DNA from: Methylacidiphilum infernorum V4
GTDB taxonomy: Bacteria; Verrucomicrobiota; Verrucomicrobiia; Methylacidiphilales; Methylacidiphilaceae
DNA length: 64,000 bases
Reading direction: 5' to 3'
NCBI RefSeq assembly: GCF_000019665.1
Contig: NC_010794.1
Location: 558,001-622,000, forward strand
Shown here: positions 25,835-35,218 of the stretch, piece after piece
Position numbering within the stretch: the first letter of the stretch is position 1
Layout of the letters: each line of letters starts with the position of its first letter
Made by a program: the position numbers and the translations under genes
The notes under the pieces: model-generated
What the model saw: only the letters and a program-made list of their open reading frames with translations
The model's database searches: none
What the model was told of the DNA's origin: nothing

Positions 25835-27220
25835 CTACGGCTTTTTTGGCCGAGGAGGGTTGGGGCTTAGGGGTAGCAGAAGGGTAATTTGGTTTAAGCC
25901 CCTTTCATCGACATCGTACCGGATTTCTCCTTTATGAGCGCTAACGATTTCCCTGCATAGGTTTAAGCCTAGTCCATGGCCGGCGATACCGTTGCCGATC
26001 GCGTTTTGTCCCCGGTAAAATCTTTCAAAAATATTCTTTCTTTCTTCTGCGGGGACAACAGGACCACTGTTGGATACTTGGATAAGGCAGTGGCCGGTAG
26101 GGGTGAGCCTTAATTTTACCTCTATGAACCCCTTGGAAGTGTTGTATTGGATGGCATTATCAAAAATGTTCCAGAGTAGCCTCCGGATAAGATCCTCGTC
26201 GGCGTAGAGGGAGCCGACATCGGCTAGGTCCTTTTCGATTGTAATTTCTTTTTCGGCGGCGAGAATGGCCGCGTCTTCAAGAATCTCGATTAGAACTTGA
26301 CCGATGGACAGTTGTGTCGGTTTGAGTAAAGAACTATCCCGATCCAGGTTGGAAAGGAAAAGAAGGGTTTGGGTGAGCGAACTGAGCGTTTGAACCTGTT
26401 CGTAAAGGTTGAGGAATGTTTTTTCTGTTTGAAGGTCTACATCCGAGCGTTGAAGGGCGGATTCGAGTTCGTTTTTGAGAATGGTCAGCGGGGTTTTAAG
26501 CTCGTGGGATGCATCGGCCGTCAACCGGATTTCTCTTTGGAAAGCTTCTTCGAGCCTTGCGAGCATTTCATTGAGAATGTTCAGTAGCCTTTTGAGGTCT
26601 GGATCTTGAGTGGGTATCGAAATTCTCTGGTGTAAAGCGGAAGCCCTGAGCTGTTCGAGTATCGAAGCAAGATGGCGAATGGGCAGAAGGGCTTTTCTGG
26701 ATATCCACCATCCTCCCAGGGTGGCAAGAAGGAGGGCGAAGGGGGCGGAAAGAAAGTAGGCATGGGAAGCTTCAAGGAGGATTTCGTAAAGGGAAGCCAT
26801 GTTTTTCCCCAGGGCGAGCCGATACCCGTTTTTTTGGGTGTAAAAGATCCGGTAGAGGCTACGATTAAGCTTTTCGTAGAAGAAACTTTCAAGGGGATGG
26901 CCGACGAAAAGGTCTTTGTCTTTCAAAAGAAGAGATTTGTAAAGAGGGGCTTTCTCTGCCGGGGCAAACTCCAAGATCGAGCTTTCTTCGAAGTTTCCAA
27001 AGTTTTGTGAAAGGCCTTGTTGGGCTGTTAAAGAAAGGTTTTGGTTTTCCGCCAAGAGGTTGAAAAACTCAAGAGAGTCCGATTTAAGTTCCCGGTCCGT
27101 ATTTTCAATAAGCTCCCTATAGAGCACGAGCCCTGTGACCAACCCGGAAGAGAGCAAGGCCAAGGCAACAAGAAAGGCCGTCCACAAGGCTATTCTCCAA
27201 CGTAAAGGGAGGCTTTTCAT
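25835..27220 (-). CDS. Sensor histidine kinase, heavy-metal-sensor-like
   Basis: 461 aa. Two membrane helices (about 12-34 and 160-182) enclose a periplasmic sensor of about 125 aa, followed by HAMP, the phospho-His box LTADASHELKTPLTILKNEL, the N box WNIFDNAIQYN and the G2 box AGHGLGLNLCREIV. The gene follows its response regulator by 30 bp. The general layout matches CusS/CzcS kinases, and the efflux operon is nearby, so metal sensing is a reasonable inference. I see no His/Met/Cys cluster in the sensor that would name the metal. Confidence 0.9.
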   Translation of the reverse strand: MKSLPLRWRIALWTAFLVALALLSSGLVTGLVLYRELIENTDRELKSDSLEFFNLLAENQNLSLTAQQGLSQNFGNFEESSILEFAPAEKAPLYKSLLLKDKDLFVGHPLESFFYEKLNRSLYRIFYTQKNGYRLALGKNMASLYEILLEASHAYFLSAPFALLLATLGGWWISRKALLPIRHLASILEQLRASALHQRISIPTQDPDLKRLLNILNEMLARLEEAFQREIRLTADASHELKTPLTILKNELESALQRSDVDLQTEKTFLNLYEQVQTLSSLTQTLLFLSNLDRDSSLLKPTQLSIGQVLIEILEDAAILAAEKEITIEKDLADVGSLYADEDLIRRLLWNIFDNAIQYNTSKGFIEVKLRLTPTGHCLIQVSNSGPVVPAEERKNIFERFYRGQNAIGNGIAGHGLGLNLCREIVSAHKGEIRYDVDERGLNQITLLLPLSPNPPRPKKP

Positions 27221-27250
27221 TTAAAAAAGGCCGCCTAAAAAGACTTTGTT

Positions 27251-27922
27251 TCAAAGAGCTTCAATCTTGTATCCTACCCCTCTAACGGTTTGAATCAATT
27301 TTTGTTCTTCTCCTTCATCGATCTTTTTGCGTAGTTTTTGGATGTAGACGTCGACAAGGTTGGTCCCGGGGTCAAAATGGTAGTTCCAGACGCGTTCACA
27401 TACTTGGGTTCGGGTAAAAACCCTTCCCGGCGTCCTCATGAGCAACTCGAGGATGGAAAATTCTTTGGCCGTCAGTTCTATTTTCTTTTGGCCACGAAAA
27501 ACCTCCCGGGTGAGCAGATTGAGGGTTAAATTGCCTACCTTGTAAACCGAAAGTCCTATCCCTGCCGTTCTCCGGATGAGCGCCCTAAGCCTGGCTACCA
27601 GTTCATCCATAGAAAAGGGCTTGGGAAGGTAGTCATCCGCCCCGCTATTCAACCCCTCGATTTTATCGCGGGTTTCGCTCCTTGCACTCAATAGGAGGAT
27701 GGGAAGAGAGATCCCACGCTCCCTCAAGGACCGGAGAACGCTTATGCCGTCGGGACCGGGAAGCATGATATCCAGGACCGCTGCATCATAGGGAGTAGCA
27801 AGCATCATGAGCAAGGCTTCGTCTCCACGACTGCAACAATCGACCGTAAACCCCTCTTCTTCCAGGGCCCTTGAAATGAACCGAGCGATCTTTAATTCGT
27901 CTTCAACAACTAAAACCCGCAT
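27251..27922 (-). CDS. OmpR-family response regulator (CzcR/CusR-like)
   Basis: 223 aa from the ATG at 27922 (MRVLVVEDELKIARFISRAL), the standard family start; the frame extends 45 codons upstream without conserved sequence. The receiver is complete: Glu-Asp pair, phosphoacceptor in VLDIMLPGPDG, and the Lys in YLPKPFSMDEL. The winged helix includes ELTAKEFSILELLMRTPGRV and IQTVRGVGYKIE. It precedes and is cotranscribed with the kinase. The likely target is the efflux operon promoter near 24.95-25.08 kb. Confidence 0.93.
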   Translation of the reverse strand: MRVLVVEDELKIARFISRALEEEGFTVDCCSRGDEALLMMLATPYDAAVLDIMLPGPDGISVLRSLRERGISLPILLLSARSETRDKIEGLNSGADDYLPKPFSMDELVARLRALIRRTAGIGLSVYKVGNLTLNLLTREVFRGQKKIELTAKEFSILELLMRTPGRVFTRTQVCERVWNYHFDPGTNLVDVYIQKLRKKIDEGEEQKLIQTVRGVGYKIEAL

Positions 27923-28058
27923 GCCTAAGGCTTTTCCAAAGATAAAATGAAAAGGCCTTCTTGGAAAGTCCCCAACGTACTCACAAGTGCAATACCGGCT
28001 CGAGGTATCGCTGGCTAAGGATGTTCCCCCTTGGAAGTGATCCTTCCCCGGTCTCAAG

Positions 28059-29147
28059 CTAGGATTTCTGGATTTCTTCTAAGCATTCATCGATATTCTC
28101 CAATAACCTGCCGATCGTTTCAGGGGTTTCATCCCCCATGTGAGAAATCCTGAAAGTTTTCCCCTTGATGCTTCCATATCCTCCATCAATCGTCACCGAA
28201 AAGCGGTTTTTAAGGAGCTGGATCAAGCGGGGTATATCGATCTGAAGGTTGTTTTTCACGCAGCTTAGGGAAATCGATTCAAATCCCTTTTTGGGAAAGA
28301 GCTCAAAGCCTCTTTTCTGTGCCCACTCCCGGGTCATCTGGGCCATGGTGAGATGCCTCTGGTAGCGGTTTTCCACCCCCTCGTTCAATATTTCAGCAAG
28401 CTTGCTTTTGAGGGCATAGAAAAGACTGATGGAAGGGGTGCTGGGAGTCATCGCCTTTTCATGATTTTTTTGAAATTCAAGAAAATCGAAGTAATAGCCT
28501 CTAGCCGGGGTTTTTTCGGCCTTGGCCATCGCCCTCTGGGAGACGGCAAAGAGAGCTCCTCCAGGGGGTAAAGCCAGGGCTTTTTGAGTTCCGGTAAGCA
28601 TCACGTCGATCCCGAGTTCATCAAAGGGTATTTTGAGAACGCTGAACGAAGAGACGCAATCAACGATAAAGGAGACTTCCGGGAACTCTCTCATGACTTC
28701 GGCAATTTCAAATATCGGGTTCATCATCCCCGTGGAGGTCTCGTTGTGAATGACGGTCAGGGCGTCAAAATCCCCGCTTTTGAGTCGATTTTTCAACTCC
28801 GTCGGATCAACGGGTGTTCCCCATGGATACTGGAGCTTTTCGGCTTCTTTCCCGGAGCGCACGGCAACATCAAACCATTTGTCGGAAAAAGCGCCGTTCA
28901 TGCAACAAAGCACCTTTTTCTGAGCAAGGTTTCTTAGAGCCCCTTCCATGACTCCCCAAGCCGAGCTGGTACTAAAAAACACCGGTCTTTGGGTGTAAAA
29001 AAGCTGTTGGAGAGCGGGCTGGACTTCAAGGTAAAGAGCTTGGAACTCTTTGCTTCTGTGCCCGATCATTGGACTTGCAAAAGCTTCTAAAGTTTTTTTA
29101 GATACTTCTGTAGGACCTGGAATAAAAAGTTTTATGTGCTTCGACAT
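28059..29147 (-). CDS. Class V aminotransferase (alanine/serine-glyoxylate type)
   Basis: 362 aa from the ATG at 29147 (MSKHIKLFIPGPTEVSKKTL). It has the fold-type I class V pattern: PGPTEVS, GHRSKEFQALY, HNETSTGMMNP, FIVDCVSSFS with the cofactor Asp, and the PLP Lys in TGTQKALALPPGGALFAVS. Relatives move amino groups between Ser or Ala and glyoxylate, or act on phosphonoalanine-type substrates. In a methylotroph, serine-glyoxylate transamination would fit, but the substrate is unproven. The start region overlaps the divergent gene at 29134. Confidence 0.85.
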   Translation of the reverse strand: MSKHIKLFIPGPTEVSKKTLEAFASPMIGHRSKEFQALYLEVQPALQQLFYTQRPVFFSTSSAWGVMEGALRNLAQKKVLCCMNGAFSDKWFDVAVRSGKEAEKLQYPWGTPVDPTELKNRLKSGDFDALTVIHNETSTGMMNPIFEIAEVMREFPEVSFIVDCVSSFSVLKIPFDELGIDVMLTGTQKALALPPGGALFAVSQRAMAKAEKTPARGYYFDFLEFQKNHEKAMTPSTPSISLFYALKSKLAEILNEGVENRYQRHLTMAQMTREWAQKRGFELFPKKGFESISLSCVKNNLQIDIPRLIQLLKNRFSVTIDGGYGSIKGKTFRISHMGDETPETIGRLLENIDECLEEIQKS

Positions 29148-29973
29148 TTCCCCAGCATATCTGAGTTGCAAAAAAAAGCAACTCTTCGTTTCCCTTGGCT
29201 TGCTGTTGCTTCTTTTTGTTTTTTTCAGCCCGCCTTCGGCCTATTCCTCCTCTTCCTCCATGGAATTGGGGGAGAACAACTCCCCTCGATTTTTATCCGA
29301 AATCCTGAAGCGAGCCGTCTATCAAAACGAACTGATGACCAAGGCGATGCTGGGAATGCAGTACCAAGAGAAGATAGAGGTCCAGAAACTGGATTATTCG
29401 GGCAATCCCTTGAAGACCGACAGGCTGGAGTTTCTCGTGAGACCTGGGGAGGGTTTTCTTTTGTCGGCCGATCCTCGGAGCGGGACCTTGGCCATGCGTA
29501 AGCTCAGTACCCAGGAAATTCAAAAAGCACAAGCGGCCAACATGGTTTCCGACTATCTTTCGCTCAAGAACCTTCTTCCCCGGTTTGCCTTGAGTTACGA
29601 GGGAATGGGTAACTGGCATGGTCTTTCTTCCTACGTTATTCGCTTCGAGCCCAAGCCTAACCAACCTTATCAATCGAAGATAGAAAAATTAATCAATTCT
29701 ATCCAGGGCAAATTGTGGATCAGCAACGAGGATTATTCTGTGCTCTACGTGGAAGGCCGCTTGCCCAAGCCCGTGGACATGGCTTGGTTCATCGCCGTCG
29801 TGGATAAGCTCGATGTCCATTATCATGCCAGGAAGGAAAAGGGCATTTGCGGACACCTGCCTTCTTTTTTCGATCTTGAATACCGGCTAAAGTATCTCCT
29901 TGGACAAACCCATGTCCGCCAAGTCATTTCGATGAAGGATTTTCAGCTCCCCCTGCCTATTGGAGGAGACTAA
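29134..29973 (+). CDS. Exported protein, possible LolA/RseB-like fold
   Basis: 279 aa from the ATG at 29134, which begins a plausible signal peptide (KKKQLFVSLGLLLLLFVFF). This start overlaps the first 14 bp of the divergent aminotransferase gene, so a CTG at 29161 or other start is possible. The mature part has beta-strand repeats (EFLVRPGEGFLLSADP, SYVIRFEPKPNQPYQSKIE, GKLWISNEDYSVLYVEGR), as in LolA/RseB-like lipid- or lipoprotein-binding proteins. That assignment is tentative. It lies 39 bp before the OYE-type gene and may be cotranscribed. Confidence 0.6.
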   Translation: MCFDISPAYLSCKKKQLFVSLGLLLLLFVFFSPPSAYSSSSSMELGENNSPRFLSEILKRAVYQNELMTKAMLGMQYQEKIEVQKLDYSGNPLKTDRLEFLVRPGEGFLLSADPRSGTLAMRKLSTQEIQKAQAANMVSDYLSLKNLLPRFALSYEGMGNWHGLSSYVIRFEPKPNQPYQSKIEKLINSIQGKLWISNEDYSVLYVEGRLPKPVDMAWFIAVVDKLDVHYHARKEKGICGHLPSFFDLEYRLKYLLGQTHVRQVISMKDFQLPLPIGGD

Positions 29974-30012
29974 GGGGGGGTTAACTTGGATAATCATAAA
30001 AAGAAAGGCCCA

Positions 30013-31080
30013 ATGATGAGCAAACTTTTTGAACCTTTTACCCTCCGCTCCGTGCGATTTAAACACCGGATTTTCCTCTCCCCGATGTGCATGTATTCAG
30101 CAGAGAATGGTTTTGTCAACGATTGGCACCTAGTCCACCTGGGAGCCCGTGCCGTCGGGGGAGTAGCCTTGGTTATGGTTGAAGCTACCGCCGTGAGTCC
30201 CGAGGGGAGAATTACCCCCTATGACTCGGGCATATGGTCGGATGAACATATCGCAGCCTTTGAGCCGATCGTCCGTTTTGTAACAAGCTGGGGTGCTGTG
30301 GCGGGTATTCAACTGGCGCATGCGGGAAGGAAAGCTTCCACAGACAAGCCGTGGCTAGGTGGAGCTCCCTTGGCTCCCGGAAAAAAAGGGTGGATTCCCC
30401 TGGCTCCAAGTCCTATTCCTTTTGACGGTCTTTCCCCTGAACCCGTGGAGATGAGTCGTAAAGAGCTCCATAAAGTAGAAGAAGATTTTGTTCGGGCAGC
30501 CCATAGAGCCTTAAAAGCGGGTTTCCAGGTTTTAGAAATCCACATGGCTCACGGCTACCTGCTCCATGAGTTCCTTTCTCCTTTGTCGAATAAGCGCAGC
30601 GATGAATTCGGGGGTAGCCTGGAAAATAGGATGAGATTTCCCCTGATTATAGCCAAAGCCCTACGATCCCAATGGCCGGAAGAACTTCCCTTGTTAGTCC
30701 GCATTTCGGCAACGGACTGGGTCAAGGGAGGATGGGACCTGGAACAGTCGATCGTTTTTTGTCGCCGCCTTAAAGAAATCGGGGTGGATCTCATCGATTG
30801 TTCAAGCGGAGGATTGGTTGCTGCCCCGATAGCCGCTATCCCCGGCTATCAAGTTCCCTTTGCCGAAGCCATTCGAAAGCAGGCGGCTATAAAGACAGCC
30901 GCTGTAGGAATGATTACCGATCCATGGCAGGCCGAAGCGATCGTTTCCCAAGAGAAAGCGGATTGTGTTTTTTTAGCCCGCGAGCTTCTTCGGGAGCCCT
31001 ACTGGGTGTTGAAAGCGGCAAGGGTTCTCGGGGTGAAGACTCCATGCCCATCCCCGTATTTGAGGGCATGGACTTCATAA
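30013..31080 (+). CDS. Old-yellow-enzyme family NADH:flavin oxidoreductase (YqjM class)
   Basis: 355 aa from tandem ATGs at 30013/30016 with AAAGG just upstream; a TTG at 29986 is the alternative. FMN beta/alpha barrel motifs: FLSPMCMYSAENGFVNDWH (the Cys and Tyr typical of the YqjM class), QLAHAGRKAS, and the His-His substrate site in HMAHGYLLHEFLSPLSNKRS. Thermophilic-like OYEs reduce activated alkenes such as enones or maleimides with NAD(P)H. The physiological substrate is unknown. It is followed by rpe after 62 bp. Confidence 0.92.
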   Translation: MMSKLFEPFTLRSVRFKHRIFLSPMCMYSAENGFVNDWHLVHLGARAVGGVALVMVEATAVSPEGRITPYDSGIWSDEHIAAFEPIVRFVTSWGAVAGIQLAHAGRKASTDKPWLGGAPLAPGKKGWIPLAPSPIPFDGLSPEPVEMSRKELHKVEEDFVRAAHRALKAGFQVLEIHMAHGYLLHEFLSPLSNKRSDEFGGSLENRMRFPLIIAKALRSQWPEELPLLVRISATDWVKGGWDLEQSIVFCRRLKEIGVDLIDCSSGGLVAAPIAAIPGYQVPFAEAIRKQAAIKTAAVGMITDPWQAEAIVSQEKADCVFLARELLREPYWVLKAARVLGVKTPCPSPYLRAWTS

Positions 31081-31142
31081 ACGAGACAAAAGAATAAATT
31101 TTGGTTGGTAGATCAACCAGAGAACAAAGATAATAGGAAGAG

Positions 31143-31850
31143 ATGAAAAGTATGCGAAAAGAAATTAAAATTGCCCCTTCGATTTTATCTGCTGATTTTG
31201 CCAGGCTCGAAGCTCATGCCAAGGAGGCATTGGAGGCGGGAGCGGATTGGTTGCATATCGATGTTATGGATGGCCATTTTGTCCCTAACATCACGATAGG
31301 ACCCCTGATCGTTGAAGCCTTGAATCCCTTGAAGAGAGTTACCGGGACAACCCTAGATGTGCATTTAATGATTGAAAATCCCGATCGTTATATCCCCGAT
31401 TTTGCAAGGGCCGGGGCAGATATTATCACGGTTCATGTCGAAACCTGCCCTCATCTGCACCGAACGGTCCAGCTGATCCATGATTTGGGGGTTAAAGCAG
31501 GGGTCACGTTGAACCCGGCAACGCCCCTGGTGACCCTTGAGGAAATACTCCCCTATGCCGATCTTTTCTTGGTCATGTCCGTTAATCCCGGCTTTGGAGG
31601 ACAAGAGTATATTCCCACAAGCACAAACAAGGTGGCCAGGCTCAGGGAGATGCTCGACCGGGTAGATTCCCGGGCATGGCTTGAAATCGACGGGGGTGTA
31701 AAACCCTCTAATGCCGCCGAGATTGTGCTGGCCGGAGCGGATGTGCTGGTGGCGGGTTCAGCCGTCTTTAAAGGACAAGTCAAGGAAAATATTCTCAAGC
31801 TTAGGGAAAGCATCGAAGTAGCATTCCACGAGGATAAAGGGCGAGATTAA
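31143..31850 (+). CDS. rpe: Ribulose-phosphate 3-epimerase
   Basis: 235 aa. Complete family motifs: IAPSILSADFARLE, LHIDVMDGHFVPNITIGP (metal ligands), DVHLMIENPDRY, SVNPGFGGQEY and EIDGGVKPSNA. It interconverts ribulose-5-phosphate and xylulose-5-phosphate in the cytosol for the Calvin and pentose phosphate cycles. GGAAG precedes the ATG. It is followed by an MmgE/PrpD gene 48 bp downstream on the same strand. Confidence 0.96.
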   Translation: MKSMRKEIKIAPSILSADFARLEAHAKEALEAGADWLHIDVMDGHFVPNITIGPLIVEALNPLKRVTGTTLDVHLMIENPDRYIPDFARAGADIITVHVETCPHLHRTVQLIHDLGVKAGVTLNPATPLVTLEEILPYADLFLVMSVNPGFGGQEYIPTSTNKVARLREMLDRVDSRAWLEIDGGVKPSNAAEIVLAGADVLVAGSAVFKGQVKENILKLRESIEVAFHEDKGRD

Positions 31851-31898
31851 AAAAAAATAGTTTTCAACAACAAGTTTAAAGATAGGCTATAAATAAGT

Positions 31899-33314
31899 AT
31901 GGAGAGGGAAGGGGAAGAGGTTCTCAGTGAAATATGCAGCTATGTACTCCGCAACAGGGAATTTAGCCTCAATGCCATTGATAATGCTTATCTTTGCTTT
32001 TGGGATTCTCTAGCCTGCCTTTTTCTTGGAGTGAAATCCGCAGAGTGCCGGCTTCGCATGGAACCTTTATTCGATGAGCCTTCGGACAGTTTTAGCTGTC
32101 TTATCCCTGGCAGCACTTTGCGGGCTAATCCGCTGGATGCCGCTTTTGCGATAAGTTGCGGACTGCGCTGGCTCGATTACAATGATGCTTGGCTTGCCCA
32201 GGAATGGGGGCATCCCTCCGATAACCTGGGCGCTATTCTTGCCTGTGCCCAGTATAGGGAAAAGAAGGAAGGGGAGAAGGTAAGCGGGCTCAACATTCTT
32301 CAGTGGATGGTTAAAGCCCACGAGATCCAGGGGGTGCTTTCTTTAAAGAACTCCCTCAATCGGTTTGGACTCGATCACGTTGTTTTTGTACGGGTGGCGT
32401 CGGCAGCCGTAGCCTCGGCGATTCTTGGAGGAGGAGAAAAAGAGGTGATGAGCGCCCTGACGAACAGTTTTGTCGATGGCGCTCCATTAAGGATATACCG
32501 GCATGCCCCGGTGACGGGTTGGAGGAAGTCTTGGGCAGCGGCCGACGCCGTGCGCAGAGCGGTATGGCTTGCTTTTATCGCCAAAAGGGGGGAAATGGCT
32601 TATCCCAACGTGCTGTCGCAGCCCCAATGGGGTTTCCCCGATGCCTTTTTGAGAGGGACCCAAGTTGTTCTCGACAGGCCCCTTTCTGATTATGTCATGG
32701 AAAATGTGCTCTTTAAAGCTTATCCGGCGGAGTATCATGCTCAAAGCGCCATAGAGGCTGCTTTAGCGCTTCGAGAGGAAGTGCTCCCCAAGCTTGAAAA
32801 GATACAGCGCATAGAAATTCATACCCAGTTGCCGGCTATCCGGATTATTCATAAGCAGGGTCCTTTGCATAATCCCGCTGATCGGGATCATTGCCTTGAA
32901 TATATCGTTGCCCTAGCCCTTCTGTTTGGAAAAGTTACCCAAGAACTTTACGAAAACGATGTAGCCGCCGATCCCCGTGTTGATTACCTGAGGAAAAAAA
33001 TGGTTACGGTGGAGGATAAGACTTACACTGCGGCTTATTATGACCCGGAAAAGATGGCCGTCGCCAATGCCGTACAGGTCTTTTTCGATGACGGTTCTTC
33101 AACCGATAAAAAAGAGGTCCTTTTTCCCTTGGGACATCCTCGAAGAAGGGCGGAATTTCAAAAGGTTTTACCCCTGAAGATCGAACATGCCTTAAACGGG
33201 CTTTTTTCCGAAGAAAGGAAAAAAGAGCTCCTTGATCTTTATTCAAAAAAGGAGAAGTTTTTTACCCAAAGTTCCTTGGAGCTGTGTTCTCTTTTTGTAC
33301 CCGACCTCCTGTAG
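31899..33314 (+). CDS. MmgE/PrpD family protein (2-methylcitrate dehydratase-like)
   Basis: 471 aa, the normal length for this family. Recognisable blocks include SCGLRWLDYNDAWLAQEWGH with the DxNDxW and GHPSDN signatures, ILQWMVKAHEIQG, FKAYPAEYHAQSAIEAAL and DHCLEYIVALALLFG. PrpD dehydrates 2-methylcitrate in propionate use; other members include cis-aconitate decarboxylase and iminodisuccinate epimerase. No prpB or prpC gene is near, so the exact reaction is uncertain. Confidence 0.88.
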   Translation: MEREGEEVLSEICSYVLRNREFSLNAIDNAYLCFWDSLACLFLGVKSAECRLRMEPLFDEPSDSFSCLIPGSTLRANPLDAAFAISCGLRWLDYNDAWLAQEWGHPSDNLGAILACAQYREKKEGEKVSGLNILQWMVKAHEIQGVLSLKNSLNRFGLDHVVFVRVASAAVASAILGGGEKEVMSALTNSFVDGAPLRIYRHAPVTGWRKSWAAADAVRRAVWLAFIAKRGEMAYPNVLSQPQWGFPDAFLRGTQVVLDRPLSDYVMENVLFKAYPAEYHAQSAIEAALALREEVLPKLEKIQRIEIHTQLPAIRIIHKQGPLHNPADRDHCLEYIVALALLFGKVTQELYENDVAADPRVDYLRKKMVTVEDKTYTAAYYDPEKMAVANAVQVFFDDGSSTDKKEVLFPLGHPRRRAEFQKVLPLKIEHALNGLFSEERKKELLDLYSKKEKFFTQSSLELCSLFVPDLL

Positions 33315-33808
33315 TTTCAAAAGCGGGGTGGTTGGCGGCCCCCCCTGGCTAAAGATTTTCCGTGGGCATATTAAAAGCTGGTCCGTGCTCTCTTTACGGA
33401 CGGACATGCCTAATCAACAAAAAGAAAAGAGAGTGGATCCCCGTTTTAAAAGGGGAGTGCAAGAAGCTGATTGATCGATTCATCGGTGGATGATCGTCAC
33501 CTAGGGATAGGGACTATCCGAGGATCTCGAAAATCCCACCTGAAGGGCAAGAATAAAACTTTCTTCTCACCTAAAAAAAAGCTTCTCCATTCCTACCTTC
33601 AAGTTTTTTTTCGTTTCAAAACTCCTTCATCCAGGCTAAAGGTCTTGTCGATTCCTTCAACCTTTTAAGCCACCTTCAGTTTGTCCATAAACTTGAGCAA
33701 GCTCATATAAAAAGGAGAAAAGAGAATAACTTGTTCTGTTTTTATTTATCGGGGAATATATTTAGCTATAATTGCTCATATAAAGTTAAATAAAAAAGAA
33801 AATATCCT
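33315..33808. other. Region upstream of methanethiol oxidase with a hairpin cluster
   Basis: 494 bp with no supported gene. At 33485-33540 an outer pairing GGTGG/CCACC (33485-33489 with 33536-33540) encloses GGATAG-GGA-CTATCC (33505-33519) and GGAT/ATCC (33522-33525 with 33533-33536). The innermost pairing shares one base with the outer one. It lies about 270 bp before mtoX. It could be an RNA three-way junction or a coincidence. Confidence 0.3.
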
Positions 33809-35218
33809 ATGAAATGGACTATTGATCCTACTTTTTATCCCTCGGCACGGATTGCCATGGAATCTCCCCCCGAAAAGCTTGCTTATGTCGTGGCCTTGAA
33901 TCCTTTAGCCCTATCTGGACAAGAAAATGGTCGAGCTCGAGGAGATGTTCTTGCGGTAATCGATCTTGATCCCGAATCAAAAACTTATGGCCAGGTTGTC
34001 AACCGGCTGGAAATGCCTCATCCGGGAGATGAACTGCATCATTTTGGATGGAATGCTTGCAGTAGTTCCCTTTGTCCCCAATCACCCCATCCCCACCTGG
34101 AAAGGAGATACCTTGTCGTTCCCGGATTGAGATCTTCCCGGATCTACATCATCGACACCAAGCCCGATCCCTTCTCCCCGAAGATTGTAAAAATTATTGA
34201 ACCGGAGGTGTTGAAAAAACGCACCGGCTATTCCCGGCCTCATACCGTTCACTGCGGCCCCGAGGGGATCTATGTGAGTGCTTTGGGCAGCGATCAAGGT
34301 GAAGGTCCGGGAGGAATATTCCTTTTGGATCATTTTTCTTTTGATCCCTTGGGTATGTGGGAAATAGATCGAGGTTCGCAGTACTATGCTTATGACTTCT
34401 GGTGGCACATCAACCAAGATATACTCCTTAGCAGTGAATGGGGAACGCCTCCCATGGTGGAAAACGGAGTCGTCGGTTCGCTTTTGATGGAGGGCAAGTA
34501 TGGACACAGGCTCCATTTATGGGATCTGAAAAAACGCCGACACTTGCAGGAGCTTGACCTGGGTGAGGATTACCAAATGGCTCTCGAGGTCAGACCTGCG
34601 CATGACCCCAGGAAATCTTATGGATTTTTAGGAGTCGTCGTATCCCGCAAAGACCTTTCTTCCTCCGTCTGGTTGTGGTTCAAGGATAAGCAAGGTTGGC
34701 AAATCAAAAAAGTCATAGAAATTCCCGCCTTGGATGCAAGCAAGGAACTGCTCCCTCCACTCTTGCAACCATTCGGCAAGGTGCCTCCCTTGGTCACCGA
34801 CATCGACCTTTCGTTGGACGATCGCTACCTTTATGTGTCTTGTTGGGGAACGGGAGAACTACGAAAATACCTGGTAGACGATCCTGGGAATCCCAAGCTT
34901 GTGGGTTGCCTTAAGATCGGAGGCATTGTCTCTGGGTTCCCTCATCCCAAAAACCCGCGGAAAGCCTTAAGCGGAGGCCCTCAAATGGTGGAAGTCAGCC
35001 GCGATGGCAAGAGAATTTATCTGACCAATTCCCTCTACTGGGCATGGGATGAACAATTTTATCCCGGCGGCATCGAGGGCTGGATGGTGAAAATCCATTC
35101 GACTCCAACAAGTTTTGAATTTGAAAAGGATTTCTTTGTCGAGTTTCCCGGACTCAGGGCCCATCAAGTCCGCCTCCAAGGAGGAGATTCCTCCACCGAT
35201 TCTTTCTGTTTCCCATGA
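33809..35218 (+). CDS. mtoX: Methanethiol oxidase (SBP56, selenium-binding-protein family)
   Basis: 469 aa, typical for SBP56. Family landmarks: the start FYPSARIAMESPPEKLAYVV, HPGDELHHFGWNACSSSLC with the conserved Cys pair, PHTVHCGPEGIYVSALG, EWGTPPMVENG, and the late metal-site region ending RAHQVRLQGGDSSTDS. Bacterial members oxidise methanethiol to formaldehyde, hydrogen sulfide and hydrogen peroxide with copper. I see no obvious signal peptide, unlike the periplasmic Hyphomicrobium enzyme. The stop overlaps the next gene start by 4 bp, so the two are translationally coupled. Confidence 0.92.
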   Translation: MKWTIDPTFYPSARIAMESPPEKLAYVVALNPLALSGQENGRARGDVLAVIDLDPESKTYGQVVNRLEMPHPGDELHHFGWNACSSSLCPQSPHPHLERRYLVVPGLRSSRIYIIDTKPDPFSPKIVKIIEPEVLKKRTGYSRPHTVHCGPEGIYVSALGSDQGEGPGGIFLLDHFSFDPLGMWEIDRGSQYYAYDFWWHINQDILLSSEWGTPPMVENGVVGSLLMEGKYGHRLHLWDLKKRRHLQELDLGEDYQMALEVRPAHDPRKSYGFLGVVVSRKDLSSSVWLWFKDKQGWQIKKVIEIPALDASKELLPPLLQPFGKVPPLVTDIDLSLDDRYLYVSCWGTGELRKYLVDDPGNPKLVGCLKIGGIVSGFPHPKNPRKALSGGPQMVEVSRDGKRIYLTNSLYWAWDEQFYPGGIEGWMVKIHSTPTSFEFEKDFFVEFPGLRAHQVRLQGGDSSTDSFCFP

